Positions 17,154-26,005 of a DNA stretch of 64,000 bases are shown piece after piece. The notes beneath the pieces are model-generated. The model searched no databases, was not told the DNA's origin, and saw only the letters and a program-made list of their open reading frames with translations. The number at the start of each line of letters is the position of its first letter. Position 1 is the stretch's first letter. The DNA lies in NCBI RefSeq assembly GCF_029428875.1, contig NZ_JAJSOO010000001.1, forward strand, positions 6,792,501 through 6,856,500, in the 5' to 3' direction. The DNA is from Streptomyces sp. JH34. GTDB taxonomy: Bacteria; Actinomycetota; Actinomycetes; Streptomycetales; Streptomycetaceae. A program made the translations under genes and the position numbers.

Positions 17154-17171
17154 CGCGGTGCGGCCGCGTCA
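17151..17171. terminator. Short palindromic hairpin containing both stop codons of convergent genes
   Basis: TGACGCGG and CCGCGTCA arms flank a 5-base loop. The first three bases are the stop codon of the plus-strand phosphatase gene and the last three, read in reverse, are the stop codon of the minus-strand methyltransferase gene. It could terminate both transcripts, though the stem is only 8 bases. Confidence 0.5.
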
Positions 17172-17819
17172 CGCTCCCGGAGCGGCCGCTTCCCGGCGGC
17201 AGTGCAGGAAGAGGTGGGGCTCGGACACCGCCCCCGGGTGGGACGGGGTGAAGACGGTCCGCTCCTCGTCCACGACGGAGAGACCGGCCCCGGTGGCCAG
17301 CGCCCTGAAGGCCTCGGGACCGAAGCTGGTCACCCGCACCTCCTGGCCCATGAAGACGGCGCTCACGTCCTCCACGTCCAGAGGCACGGTCGCCAGCACC
17401 AGATGACCGCCCGGCCTCAGCGCCCCCGCCAGGCGACGGACGAGCGAACGCTGCTCGTCACGCGTCATCTGCAGCAGCGAGAAGTAGACGCAGACCGCGT
17501 CGAAGCCCTCCTCCTCCAGCGGGACCGCCCGGATGTCGGCGCAGCGGAAGGAGGCCGTGGGGACGCGACGGGACGCCAGTCCCACCATGACGGGCGAGAC
17601 GTCGACGCCCAGCACCTCGTGCCCGGCGGCGGCGAGTACGTCGGCGGTCGGCCGGCCCGTGCCGCAGCCGACGTCCAGCACCCTGCTGCGCGGGGTCAGC
17701 CGTGCCAGCAGCCGGTCCAGGGAGGCGCGGTGCGCGGACGAGCCGGCGAAGGCCTGCTCGTAGTCGGCGCCGATGGCGTCGAACGCCTCGGCCGCGGCGT
17801 GCCGTCGACCTTCGGTCAT
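17169..17819 (-). CDS. Class I SAM-dependent methyltransferase
   Basis: The 216-residue protein has motif I VLDVGCGTGRPTADVL (about residues 46-61), a motif II acidic residue in EVLGVDVSPVM, and a GFDAVCVYFSLLQM segment at the post-motif region, as in small-molecule methyltransferases of the UbiE/Methyltransf_11 group. Its acceptor cannot be predicted. It starts 25 bases after the PF04672 methyltransferase gene on the same strand and is probably co-transcribed with it. Confidence 0.85.
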   Translation of the reverse strand: MTEGRRHAAAEAFDAIGADYEQAFAGSSAHRASLDRLLARLTPRSRVLDVGCGTGRPTADVLAAAGHEVLGVDVSPVMVGLASRRVPTASFRCADIRAVPLEEEGFDAVCVYFSLLQMTRDEQRSLVRRLAGALRPGGHLVLATVPLDVEDVSAVFMGQEVRVTSFGPEAFRALATGAGLSVVDEERTVFTPSHPGAVSEPHLFLHCRREAAAPGA

Positions 17820-17844
17820 GAGGACCTCCCCTTCCGGGCCGTCA

Positions 17845-18630
17845 CTACGGAATGCGCGCGACCGCGACGTAGACGCCGCTCAGCTCCTGCTCGGGCGCAG
17901 GCGTGCCGCGGAACCACTCGGGAGCGGTCACCAGACCCGGCTCGACGATGTCCAGGCCCTCGAAGAAGCGGGCGAACTCGGCGCGGGTGCGCAGCGCGAG
18001 CCGGATGCCGCCCTTGCCGTACTCGGCCGCACCCTTCTCTCCGCGCTCGGGGTTCACGTCCGACGCGCCCTGGGACAGCACCACGTAGCTCCCCGGGGCC
18101 AGGGCGGCCGCCAGCGTGCGCACGATGCCCCGCGGGTCGACGTCGTCGGGCAGGAAGTGGAGGAGCCCCAGGAGCGAGAGGGCGACCGGGCGGTCGAAGT
18201 CCAGGACCTTGCGGGCCGCCTCGACGATGGTGGCGGGCTCGAGCACGTCCGCGTGCACGTAGTCGGTCGCCCCCTCCGGCCGGCTGATCAGAAGGGCCTC
18301 CGCGTGCCGCAGGACGATCGGGTCGTTGTCGCAGTAGACGACCTTCGCGTACGGATTGATCTCCTGGGCGATCTGGTGCAGGTTCGGCGCGGTCGGGATG
18401 CCCGTGCCTATGTCGAGGAACTGGTCGACGCCCTCGCCGGCCAGCCAGGCCGTCGCGCGGTTCATGAAGGCGCGGTTCTGGAAGGCTCCGGTCTTCGCCT
18501 CGGCCGGCAGTTGCTCGGCCACGGCCTGGTCCACCGGGTAGTTGTCCTTGCCGCCGAGCAGCGAGTCGTAGACGCGTGCCGAGTGGGGCCTGCTGGTGTC
18601 GATCGGGGGATGAGGTGTCCCAGTCGTCAT
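17845..18630 (-). CDS. PF04672-type SAM-dependent methyltransferase (DUF574 family)
   Basis: The 261-residue protein belongs to an actinobacterial family abundant in streptomycetes. Recognisable elements are the N-terminal RVYDSLLGGKDNYPVD, the SAM-binding FLDIGTGIPTAPNLHQIA, and VVYCDNDPIVLRHAEALL. ATG at 18630 is chosen for its GGAGCTC ribosome site; a 19-codon longer frame to 18687 lacks one. The biological substrates of this family are largely unknown. It precedes and probably shares a transcript with the class I methyltransferase. Confidence 0.88.
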   Translation of the reverse strand: MTTGTPHPPIDTSRPHSARVYDSLLGGKDNYPVDQAVAEQLPAEAKTGAFQNRAFMNRATAWLAGEGVDQFLDIGTGIPTAPNLHQIAQEINPYAKVVYCDNDPIVLRHAEALLISRPEGATDYVHADVLEPATIVEAARKVLDFDRPVALSLLGLLHFLPDDVDPRGIVRTLAAALAPGSYVVLSQGASDVNPERGEKGAAEYGKGGIRLALRTRAEFARFFEGLDIVEPGLVTAPEWFRGTPAPEQELSGVYVAVARIP

Positions 18631-18730
18631 GACGAGCTCCGTTGCAGATGAGGTGGACCGCTCCGCCGGCGAATTCTGCCACAGCAACTCTGCTGTGAGC
18701 GGCAGTTGAGGCGCCGCCGGGCCACGCGGA

Positions 18731-18758
18731 CGGCCCCCGGGAGTCTTCCCGGGGGCCG
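18731..18758 (-). terminator. Hairpin terminator downstream of the lysyl-oxidase-like gene
   Basis: Perfect 12-base GC-rich arms (18731-18742 and 18747-18758) flank a 4-base loop, 17 bases beyond the stop at 18775. Confidence 0.7.
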
Positions 18759-18774
18759 CGCGACGGAGGACGCG

Positions 18775-20490
18775 TCAGGGGGCGTCGACCAGGTCGTGCT
18801 TGGGCACGCTCACCGTGCGGGCACCCGGCTTCCCGCCGAGGACCACCTTCCGCAGGGCGCTGTTGTTGCTGAGGTCGGTCTCCTTGAGCCGCTTCTCCGG
18901 GTTGGCCAGCACCTGGATGTAGTACGTGCCGTTCGGCAGTCCCGTGATGTCGAAGGACTGCCCGGGAAGGTCCTGCGTGTACGTGTCACCGGAACCCACG
19001 TCGAGCACCTCCCGCACGGAGATGGAGTTCTCCTGGCCGCAGGCCGTGGACAGATCCGTGTTGTCCGGGTGCCAGTTGGCGTTCTTCACCGTGTAGTCGA
19101 CCGCGTCGGTGTTGGCCAGGCAGAAGGCCTCCTTGCCGCTGCGCACGGTCTCCCTCTTGTCGGCCTTGAGCAGCCGGTAGCTCGCGAAGTCGGTGAAGTG
19201 CCAGTGCTCGTGCCCCGGGCGGGGGTCCCACTCCATGGTGCCGGTCGGGGTGTAGCCGACCTGCTTGCCCGAGGCGTCGTAGAAGTACTGGTACGCGTCC
19301 ATGAGCGCGTTGCCCGGCTTCCGGAAGCCGTCCACGACCAACTGCGCGGGGCCCGCGTTCCACACGTTGGCGCTGAAGGCCAGGTAGTCCTTGCCGGGCG
19401 CTCCGGCGTCACCCGCGCCGATGGTGATGCCGTAGGCGGGCAGGGAACGCAGGTCGGGCTTGGGGACGTCCGGCACGGCCGCCCGGCCCGTCGGACGCTG
19501 GGCGTTCGGCCGCACGGCCGGTGCCTGCCGGGAGCCGTCCGTGCGTCCCGGGCCGTCGCCCTCCGACGCCCGGAAGCCCTGGCGTGCGGCGGCCCAGGGC
19601 AGAGCCGCGGGCGCGGGCGCGTAGGGCCCGTGGCCCACGTTGTACGAGGTGCCGGCGCCGGTGGTCGCGGCGACCGGGGCGGGCGGGCGCTTCGCGCCGT
19701 GGCCGGCGTGGGCCGAGTGTCCGGCCCCGTGGCCCGCGTGCCCGGACGCTGAGCGGGCGGCCGGGGAGGGAGCGGGGCTCTCCTCCTCCCAACTGCGCTC
19801 GCGCACCGTCACCTTGACCGTCTTCGGTGCGTCGGCGATCTGGAAGATGTCCCGGTAGCGCTTGGTGACGGACACCTCGGCGGTGTACTTCCCGGCCGGG
19901 AGGGCGACCGGCGCCGAGTAGTAACCGGCGTAGGTGTTGGACGCCCAGCCGTTCTCGACGCCCCACACCGAGCCGAGGGTGAAGGGGTTCACGGGACAGC
20001 TCTCGGGATACTTCGACGTGGCCGGGGCGCCGGGCTCGATCCGGCCGGAGGCGTTGTTCGGGCAGAACGACTCCGTGCGGGTCGCGACCGTCCTGCCCGC
20101 GGTGTCCCGGACCGTGACGCCGATGAAGCCGGGCAGCCCCGAGAAGTCCTTCACCAGCCCCGCGGGCAGGACCTTGGTACGGGTCTTCTTCCCCGTGCGG
20201 AGGATCTGGGTCGCGACGACCGGGTCCTTGTAGCTCTTCCTGGTCACGCGCAGTTCGAACGGCGCACCGGAGGCGGTGAGGTAGGTCCCGAGGTCCAGGT
20301 AGACGCCGGGCTCCTCCTTCCACGAGTCGAGCGTCACCGAATTCGACGCGGCGACCAGGCCGAGCCGCGGGACCGTGGCCGCCTTCTTCGTGTCGGGCGT
20401 GGCGGCGGCGACGCCCGCGGTCACGGCGATCGCCGCGGCGGCGGCGACCACCGGGCGCCACAGCCGGTTGCGGGGGGTTCTGGTGCTCAT
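18775..20490 (-). CDS. Secreted lysyl-oxidase-like copper protein
   Basis: The 571-residue protein has an N-terminal signal (basic NRLWRP, hydrophobic stretch, AAATPDT cleavage region) and a C-terminal lysyl oxidase domain (PF01186) from about residue 355. The copper-binding motif HEHWHF sits near residue 425, and GTYYIQVLANPEKRLKETDLSNN is the typical late segment. Between the domains runs a low-complexity linker rich in Gly, His and Ala (about residues 250-275, SGHAGHGAGHSAHAGHG) followed by a Pro/Arg-rich stretch. Lysyl oxidases oxidise protein lysines to allysine and promote cross-linking; whether bacterial members do so is less clear. ATG at 20490 has GGAGAA upstream, which overrides the longer frame to 20634. 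Confidence 0.88.
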   Translation of the reverse strand: MSTRTPRNRLWRPVVAAAAAIAVTAGVAAATPDTKKAATVPRLGLVAASNSVTLDSWKEEPGVYLDLGTYLTASGAPFELRVTRKSYKDPVVATQILRTGKKTRTKVLPAGLVKDFSGLPGFIGVTVRDTAGRTVATRTESFCPNNASGRIEPGAPATSKYPESCPVNPFTLGSVWGVENGWASNTYAGYYSAPVALPAGKYTAEVSVTKRYRDIFQIADAPKTVKVTVRERSWEEESPAPSPAARSASGHAGHGAGHSAHAGHGAKRPPAPVAATTGAGTSYNVGHGPYAPAPAALPWAAARQGFRASEGDGPGRTDGSRQAPAVRPNAQRPTGRAAVPDVPKPDLRSLPAYGITIGAGDAGAPGKDYLAFSANVWNAGPAQLVVDGFRKPGNALMDAYQYFYDASGKQVGYTPTGTMEWDPRPGHEHWHFTDFASYRLLKADKRETVRSGKEAFCLANTDAVDYTVKNANWHPDNTDLSTACGQENSISVREVLDVGSGDTYTQDLPGQSFDITGLPNGTYYIQVLANPEKRLKETDLSNNSALRKVVLGGKPGARTVSVPKHDLVDAP

Positions 20491-20931
20491 CGTTCTCCGA
20501 TGTCCTGGTGCCCGGTGGGGGCGGTGGAGTCGCTTCTGCCCATGAGAGGCGACTGCCTGGCCCGAGGTTGTCCTCAGGGGCCCGAGACGCGGATTGTTGG
20601 CCGAAATCATGTTTTGAGGTAGGCAATCAGACATTTACCGGCCGTTCCACCTGTCCTCCGGGGCCGCCCGTGCTACAAGCCCTGACGCCGTGTGACCGCA
20701 TACGGGCGCCGAACGGGCGCCTCCGTGGGTCAAGCGGGCGCACTCCGGACGCCCTGTCGCCGCCGTGTCCCGGGCCACCAGTGCGGAAACCCGTGGTGAA
20801 ACGGGCGTGAACGGGCGCAGGCCGTGACGCGAAGGTGCTGGTCGTACTGCCGTTTCAGCTTGTACAAACGATGCGTGGGCCCGAACGGACGCCGGGACCG
20901 CACCGGATCCGTACTAGTGCAGGGATGTGTC
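20491..20931. promoter_or_regulatory. Divergent intergenic region of the lysyl-oxidase-like and DeoR genes
   Basis: The 441 bases hold no convincing gene. The only dyad noted is at 20851-20870, where CGTTT and AAACG flank a block containing the palindrome TTGTACAA, about 60-80 bases upstream of the DeoR start. It is a candidate operator for autoregulation by the DeoR protein and for the polyol operon. An AT-rich patch near 20605-20640 could carry the lysyl-oxidase promoter. Confidence 0.4.
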
Positions 20932-21693
20932 GTGGGCACCGAGGAACGCCGACGGGGAATACTCGAGACGGCCCGACAGGACGGGGCGGTCGACGTGAAC
21001 CGGCTGGCCGAACGGTTCGAGGTGGCCAAGGAGACCATCCGGCGCGATCTGCACACCCTGGAGGAGCACGGTCTCGTGCGGCGCACGCACGGTGGTGCGT
21101 ACCCCGTCGAGAGCGCGGGGTTCGAGACCACCCTGGCCATGCGCACCACCCACCACGTGCCGCAGAAGTCACGGATCGCGAAGGCCGCCGCCGACCTTCT
21201 CGGTGACGCCGAGACGGTGTTCGTCGACGAGGGCTTCACCCCGCAGCTCATCGCCGAAGCCCTTCCCACGGACCGGCCGCTGACCGTGGTCACGGCGTCC
21301 CTGGCCGTCGCCACGGTCCTCGCGGACGCCGAGAAGACCGCCGTACTCCTGCTCGGCGGGCGCCTCCGCGGCAGCACGATGGCGACCGTCGACCACTGGG
21401 CCACCCGCATGCTCGCCGACTTCGTCATCGACCTGGCCTACGTCGGAGCGAACGGCATCTCCCGCCAGTACGGGCTGACCACCCCCGACCCGGCGGTGGG
21501 CGAGGTCAAGGCGCAGGCCATGCGCAGCGCCCGGCGCCGTGTCTTCGCCGGGGTCCACTCGAAGTTCGGAGCGGTCAGCTTCTGCCGCTTCGCGGGTGTC
21601 GGCGACTTCGAGGCCGTCGTCACCGACACCGGGCTGCCCTCCGCCGAGGCCCAGCGCTACTCCCTGCTCGGCCCCAACGTGATCCGGGTCTGA
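20932..21693 (+). CDS. DeoR-family transcriptional regulator of the polyol operon
   Basis: The 253-residue protein has the DeoR helix-turn-helix RLAERFEVAKETIRRDLHTLEEHGLVRRTHGGAY at about residues 21-54 and a C-terminal sugar-phosphate-sensing domain with VFVDEGFTPQLIAEALP, LLLGGRLRGSTM and LAYVGANGIS. GTG at 20932 is preferred because AGGGA precedes it; the frame is open further upstream but without family-like residues. DeoR proteins are usually relieved by a phosphorylated sugar. The gene lies 133 bases before a five-gene importer/catabolic operon on the same strand, its probable target. Confidence 0.9.
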   Translation: MGTEERRRGILETARQDGAVDVNRLAERFEVAKETIRRDLHTLEEHGLVRRTHGGAYPVESAGFETTLAMRTTHHVPQKSRIAKAAADLLGDAETVFVDEGFTPQLIAEALPTDRPLTVVTASLAVATVLADAEKTAVLLLGGRLRGSTMATVDHWATRMLADFVIDLAYVGANGISRQYGLTTPDPAVGEVKAQAMRSARRRVFAGVHSKFGAVSFCRFAGVGDFEAVVTDTGLPSAEAQRYSLLGPNVIRV

Positions 21694-21826
21694 CCCGGAC
21701 CCGCCCCCGCACCGCCTCGTCCCCCTCGGGAGGCCGGAGGCCGGCCCCGTCATGCCCGGAACGGTCAGGAGGACCGAGGACCACGGGCACCGATCAACGA
21801 GCCGCTACGAACGATCAGGAGACTTT

Positions 21827-23185
21827 ATGCCCCACCAGCAACGACGCCGCGGGACCCGCGTGCGTGCGGTCGCGGGCACGGCAGCCATGGCCCTTCTCGG
21901 CGCCGGCTGCGCCGGAGCCGGCGGAACCGCCTTCGGAGGAGGTGACGCCCTGAACGTCCTCATGGTGAACAACCCTCAGATGGTCGAGCTGCAGAAGCTC
22001 ACCGCCGAGCACTTCACCGCGGAGACCGGCATCAAGGTGCACTTCACCGTGCTCCCGGAGAACGACGTCCGCGACAAGATCAGCCAGGACTTCTCCAACC
22101 AGGCGGGACAGTACGACGTCGGCACCATCAGCAACTTCGAGGTGCCCTTCTTCGCGAAGAACGACTGGCTGCACCCGCTCGACACGTACGCCGAGCAGGA
22201 CACCGGGTTCGACCAGGGAGACATCCTCGAACCCCTGAGGGAATCGCTCACCGCCGAGGGCACGCTGTACGCCGAGCCCTTCTACGGCGAGTCGTCCTTC
22301 CTGATGTACCGCAAGGACGTCTTCGAGGCCAAGGGGCTGACGATGCCCCCGCACCCCACCTGGAAGGAGGTGGCGGGCCTCGCGGCGGAGGCGGACGGCG
22401 CCGAACCCGGGATGAAGGGGATCTGCCTGCGCGGACTGCCCGGCTGGGGCGAACTCGTCGCACCGCTCACCACCGTCGTCAACACCATGGGCGGGACCTG
22501 GTTCACCGAGGACTGGAAACCGCGGCTCACCTCGCCGGAGTTCAAGAAGGCCACGAAGTTCTACGTCGACCTCGTACGCGAGCACGGGGAGCGCGGGGCC
22601 TCCCAGTCCGGGTACGCCGAGTGCCTCAACAACATGACCCAGGGCAAGACCGCCATGTGGTACGACGCGACGGCCGGCGCCGGTTCGCTGGAGGCCGCCG
22701 GCTCCCCGGTGAAGGGCAAGATCGGCTACGTACCGGCGCCGGTCGAGGAGACCAAGAGCTCGGGGTGGCTCTACACCTGGGCCTGGGGCATCCAGAAGGC
22801 GTCCAAGAAGTCCGACGACGCCTGGAAGTTCGTGTCCTGGGCCTCCAGCAAGGAGTACGAGGAACTCGTCGGCGAGACCAGCGGCTGGGCCAACGTCCCG
22901 GCCGGCAAACGGGCCTCCACCTACAAGAACCCCGCATACCGGAAGGAGGCCGGCGCGTTCGCGGACGTCACCGAGCAGGCCATCTCCGGCGCCGACCCGA
23001 AGAACCCGGGCACCCAGCCGCGCCCCGTACCCGGCATCCAGTTCGTCGGCATCCCCGAGTTCACCGACCTCGGCACCCGGGTCGCCCAGGAGATCAGCGC
23101 GGCCATAGCCGGCCGCCAGTCCGTCGACAAGGCGCTGGCCACCTCCCAGAAGCTGGCCGAGCAGGTCGCCAAGGAGTACCGATGA
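21827..23185 (+). CDS. Polyol/sugar ABC transporter substrate-binding lipoprotein
   Basis: The 452-residue protein has a basic start, a hydrophobic signal and a lipobox LGAGC (Cys about 26). Family-1 binding-protein features include NNPQMVELQKLTAEHFTAETGIKVHF, YDVGTISNFEVPFFAKNDWL and SGWLYTWAWGIQKASKKSDDAWKF. The last two resemble binding proteins of sorbitol/mannitol importers (SmoE/MtlE type). AGGAGA lies 5 bases before the ATG. It is coupled to the permease gene by an ATGA overlap. The dehydrogenase and kinase further down suggest a sugar alcohol as ligand. Confidence 0.92.
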   Translation: MPHQQRRRGTRVRAVAGTAAMALLGAGCAGAGGTAFGGGDALNVLMVNNPQMVELQKLTAEHFTAETGIKVHFTVLPENDVRDKISQDFSNQAGQYDVGTISNFEVPFFAKNDWLHPLDTYAEQDTGFDQGDILEPLRESLTAEGTLYAEPFYGESSFLMYRKDVFEAKGLTMPPHPTWKEVAGLAAEADGAEPGMKGICLRGLPGWGELVAPLTTVVNTMGGTWFTEDWKPRLTSPEFKKATKFYVDLVREHGERGASQSGYAECLNNMTQGKTAMWYDATAGAGSLEAAGSPVKGKIGYVPAPVEETKSSGWLYTWAWGIQKASKKSDDAWKFVSWASSKEYEELVGETSGWANVPAGKRASTYKNPAYRKEAGAFADVTEQAISGADPKNPGTQPRPVPGIQFVGIPEFTDLGTRVAQEISAAIAGRQSVDKALATSQKLAEQVAKEYR

Positions 23186-24147
23186 CCACAGCAGTCGGCA
23201 CCACCCCGCAGTCACCACCCCGGCCGGCCCCCACTCCCGCCCGCAGGAGTACAGGAGCCCGGGCCTGGGTCACCAGGGCCCCGCTCCTGCCCGCGCTGGT
23301 CTTCCTGATCGTCGTCACCCAACTGCCGTTCGTGGCGACCCTGGTGATCTCCCTCTTCGACTGGAACTCCCTCAGCCCCGACAAGCGCGCCTTCAGCGGG
23401 CTGGACAACTACGCGTCGGTCTTCACCGACGCCGCCCTCCGCGACTCGGTCCTCACCACCATCCTGCTGACCGCGGGCGTGGTCATCGCCACCGTGGTAC
23501 TCGGACTGGCCCTCGCACTGCTCCTGGACCGGACCTTCTTCGGCCGCGGGCTGGTCCGTACCCTGCTCATCACGCCGTTCCTGATCGTGCCCGTCTCCGC
23601 CGCGCTGCTGTGGAAGCACGCGCTGTACAACCCGGAGTACGGACTCCTCAACGGCGCGCTCAGCTGGGTCGGTGAGCTCTTCGGCGACACGACCCCGAGC
23701 CAGCCGGACTGGATCGCGGACATGCCCCTCCTCGCCGTCATCGCCGCCCTGGTCTGGCAGTGGACGCCGTTCATGATGCTGATCCTGCTCGCGGGACTCC
23801 AGAGCCGGCCGGCGGAGGTCGTCGAGGCCGCGCGTCTCGACGGGGCGAGCGCCTGGCAGACCTTCCGCTACCTGACCCTGCCGCACCTGCGCAGGTACCT
23901 CGAACTCGGCGTCCTGCTCGGCGCCGTCTACATCGTGCAGAACTTCGACGCCGTGTTCACGATCACCGCGGGCGGACTCGACACGGCCAACCTTCCCTAC
24001 ACGATCTACCAGACCTTCTACCAGGCCCACGAATACGGACTGGCGTCCGCCGCCGGGGTCGTCGTGGTGATCGGCACGATCATCATCGCCACCTTCGCGC
24101 TCCGGACCGTCTCGTCCCTCTTCAGTGAGGAGGCGAACCGCGCATGA
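23182..24147 (+). CDS. Polyol/sugar ABC transporter permease (MalF type)
   Basis: The 321-residue membrane protein has six predicted helices after a Pro-rich cytoplasmic tail. The EAA loop VVEAARLDGASAWQTFRYLTLP is near residues 213-234. Overlaps of four bases with both the preceding stop and the following start show tight coupling within the operon. Confidence 0.95.
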   Translation: MTTAVGTTPQSPPRPAPTPARRSTGARAWVTRAPLLPALVFLIVVTQLPFVATLVISLFDWNSLSPDKRAFSGLDNYASVFTDAALRDSVLTTILLTAGVVIATVVLGLALALLLDRTFFGRGLVRTLLITPFLIVPVSAALLWKHALYNPEYGLLNGALSWVGELFGDTTPSQPDWIADMPLLAVIAALVWQWTPFMMLILLAGLQSRPAEVVEAARLDGASAWQTFRYLTLPHLRRYLELGVLLGAVYIVQNFDAVFTITAGGLDTANLPYTIYQTFYQAHEYGLASAAGVVVVIGTIIIATFALRTVSSLFSEEANRA

Positions 24148-25016
24148 CCGCCGCAACCGTCCCCGCCCCGTCCGCACGAGGTGTCCTGCGCAGGGCCAGG
24201 CGTCGCTCCGCCGCGCTGGGCCTGCTGGCCTGGGCCGCGGGGCTCGCCTTCTGCCTGCCCGCGCTGTGGATGCTGCTGACCTCGCTGCACGCGGAGTCCG
24301 ACGCCGCCACCAACCCGCCCTCCCTCTTCGCCCCGCTCACCCTCGACGGTTACCGGGCCTTCTTCGGCGCCGACACGGGCGTCACCCCCTGGCCGCCGCT
24401 GCTCAACTCCCTGGGCGCCTCCTTCTTCTCCACGGTCCTGGTGCTCCTGCTGGCGCTCCCGGCCGCGTACGCCCTCTCCATCCGGCGCGTACGCAAGTGG
24501 ACGGACGTGATGTTCTTCTTCCTCTCCACGAAGATGCTGCCCGTCGTCGCGGGACTCCTCCCCGTCTACCTGTTCGCCAAGAACGCGGGTCTGCTCGACA
24601 ACATCTGGCTCCTCGTCCTGCTCTACACCTCGATGAACCTGCCGATCGCGGTCTGGATGATGCAGTCCTTCCTCGCGGACGTCCCGGTGTCCGTCATCGA
24701 GGCCGCCCAGGTGGACGGCGCGCGACTGCCGACCGTCCTGGCCAGGGTCGTCGCGCCGATGGCCGCGCCCGGCATCGCCGCCACCGCCCTGATCTGCTTC
24801 ATCTTCAGCTGGAACGAACTGCTCTTCGCACGGGTGCTCACCGGCGTCGTCGCCCAGACCGCACCCGTCTTCCTCACCGGATTCGTCACCAGCCAGGGCC
24901 TCTTCCTCGCCCAGCTGTGCGCCGCGTCCGTCGTCGTGTCCCTGCCGGTGCTCGCCGCCGGCTACGCCGCCCAGGACAAACTCGTCCAGGGCCTGTCTCT
25001 TGGAGCAGTGAAATAA
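24144..25016 (+). CDS. Polyol/sugar ABC transporter permease (MalG type)
   Basis: The 290-residue second channel subunit has six helices, including SFFSTVLVLLLALPAAYALS, and the EAA loop SVIEAAQVDGARLPTVLARVVAP near residue 185. It ends in VQGLSLGAVK, typical of MalG-like permeases of polyol importers. Its TAA stop overlaps the next ATG by one base. No ATPase gene is present in the operon. Confidence 0.95.
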   Translation: MTAATVPAPSARGVLRRARRRSAALGLLAWAAGLAFCLPALWMLLTSLHAESDAATNPPSLFAPLTLDGYRAFFGADTGVTPWPPLLNSLGASFFSTVLVLLLALPAAYALSIRRVRKWTDVMFFFLSTKMLPVVAGLLPVYLFAKNAGLLDNIWLLVLLYTSMNLPIAVWMMQSFLADVPVSVIEAAQVDGARLPTVLARVVAPMAAPGIAATALICFIFSWNELLFARVLTGVVAQTAPVFLTGFVTSQGLFLAQLCAASVVVSLPVLAAGYAAQDKLVQGLSLGAVK

Positions 25017-26005
25017 TGCGGGCAGCGATCGTCGAAGCCCCCGGCAAGGTCTCCGTCACCACCGTCCCCGACCCCACCCCCGGCCCGCGCGAGGTCGTCG
25101 TCGCCGTCGCCTCCTGCGGACTGTGCGGCACCGACCTGCACATCCTGCAGGGCGAGTTCGCACCGTCCCTGCCGCTCGTCCCCGGCCACGAGTTCGCCGG
25201 GGAGATCGTGGGCGTCGGACGCGAGGTCACGGAACTGGCCGTCGGCGACCGCGTCGCCGTCGACCCCTCCCTGCACTGCCACGAGTGCCGCTACTGCCGC
25301 AGCGGACGGGGCAACCTCTGTGAACGCTGGGCCGCCATCGGTGTCACCGTCTCAGGCGGAGCCGCCGAGTACGCCGTGGCCCCCGTAGCCAACTGCGTCA
25401 AGCTGCCCGACCACATCGACGTCAAGGACGCCGCCCTGATCGAGCCGCTGTCCTGCGCGGTCCGCGGCTACGACGTGCTGAACAGCACGCTCGGCGCAGA
25501 GGTGCTGATCTACGGCTCCGGGACCATGGGCCTCATGATGCTGGAGCTCGCCAAGCGCACCGGGGCGGCGGGTGTGGACGTCCTGGACGTCAACCCGGAG
25601 CGCCTCGCCACGGCCGGCCTCCTCGGCTGCTCCCGTTCGGCGGCCGGGGCCGACGAACTCGACCGCCCCGGCGGCTGGGACGTCGTCATCGACGCGACGG
25701 GCAACGCCGCCGCGATCCAGGACGGCCTGGGACGCGTCGCCAAGGGCGGGACCTTCCTCCAGTTCGGGGTCGCCGACTACGCGACGACGGCGGTGATCGA
25801 GCCGTACCGCATCTACAACCAGGAGATCACCATCACCGGGTCGATGGCCGTCCTGCACAGCTACGAGCGCGCCGCGGCCCTCTTCGCGACCGGGATCCTC
25901 GACCCCGCGGTCTTCATCAGCGACCGACTGCCCCTGGACCAGTACCCGCAGGCCGTCGACCGCTTCAAGGCCGGCGTCGGCCGCAAGATCGTGGTCGAGC
26001 CGTGA
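25016..26005 (+). CDS. Zinc-dependent medium-chain polyol/alcohol dehydrogenase
   Basis: The 329-residue MDR-family enzyme has catalytic-zinc ligands in CGLCGTDLH and GHEFAGEIVG, structural-zinc cysteines in CHECRYCRSGRGNLC, and an NAD-binding region around IYGSGTMGLMMLELAKR. It resembles L-iditol/sorbitol or arabinitol dehydrogenases, which oxidise a polyol to a ketose. Its place between the importer and a PfkB kinase fits a pathway from polyol to ketose to ketose phosphate. The exact polyol is not identifiable by eye. Confidence 0.9.
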   Translation: MRAAIVEAPGKVSVTTVPDPTPGPREVVVAVASCGLCGTDLHILQGEFAPSLPLVPGHEFAGEIVGVGREVTELAVGDRVAVDPSLHCHECRYCRSGRGNLCERWAAIGVTVSGGAAEYAVAPVANCVKLPDHIDVKDAALIEPLSCAVRGYDVLNSTLGAEVLIYGSGTMGLMMLELAKRTGAAGVDVLDVNPERLATAGLLGCSRSAAGADELDRPGGWDVVIDATGNAAAIQDGLGRVAKGGTFLQFGVADYATTAVIEPYRIYNQEITITGSMAVLHSYERAAALFATGILDPAVFISDRLPLDQYPQAVDRFKAGVGRKIVVEP

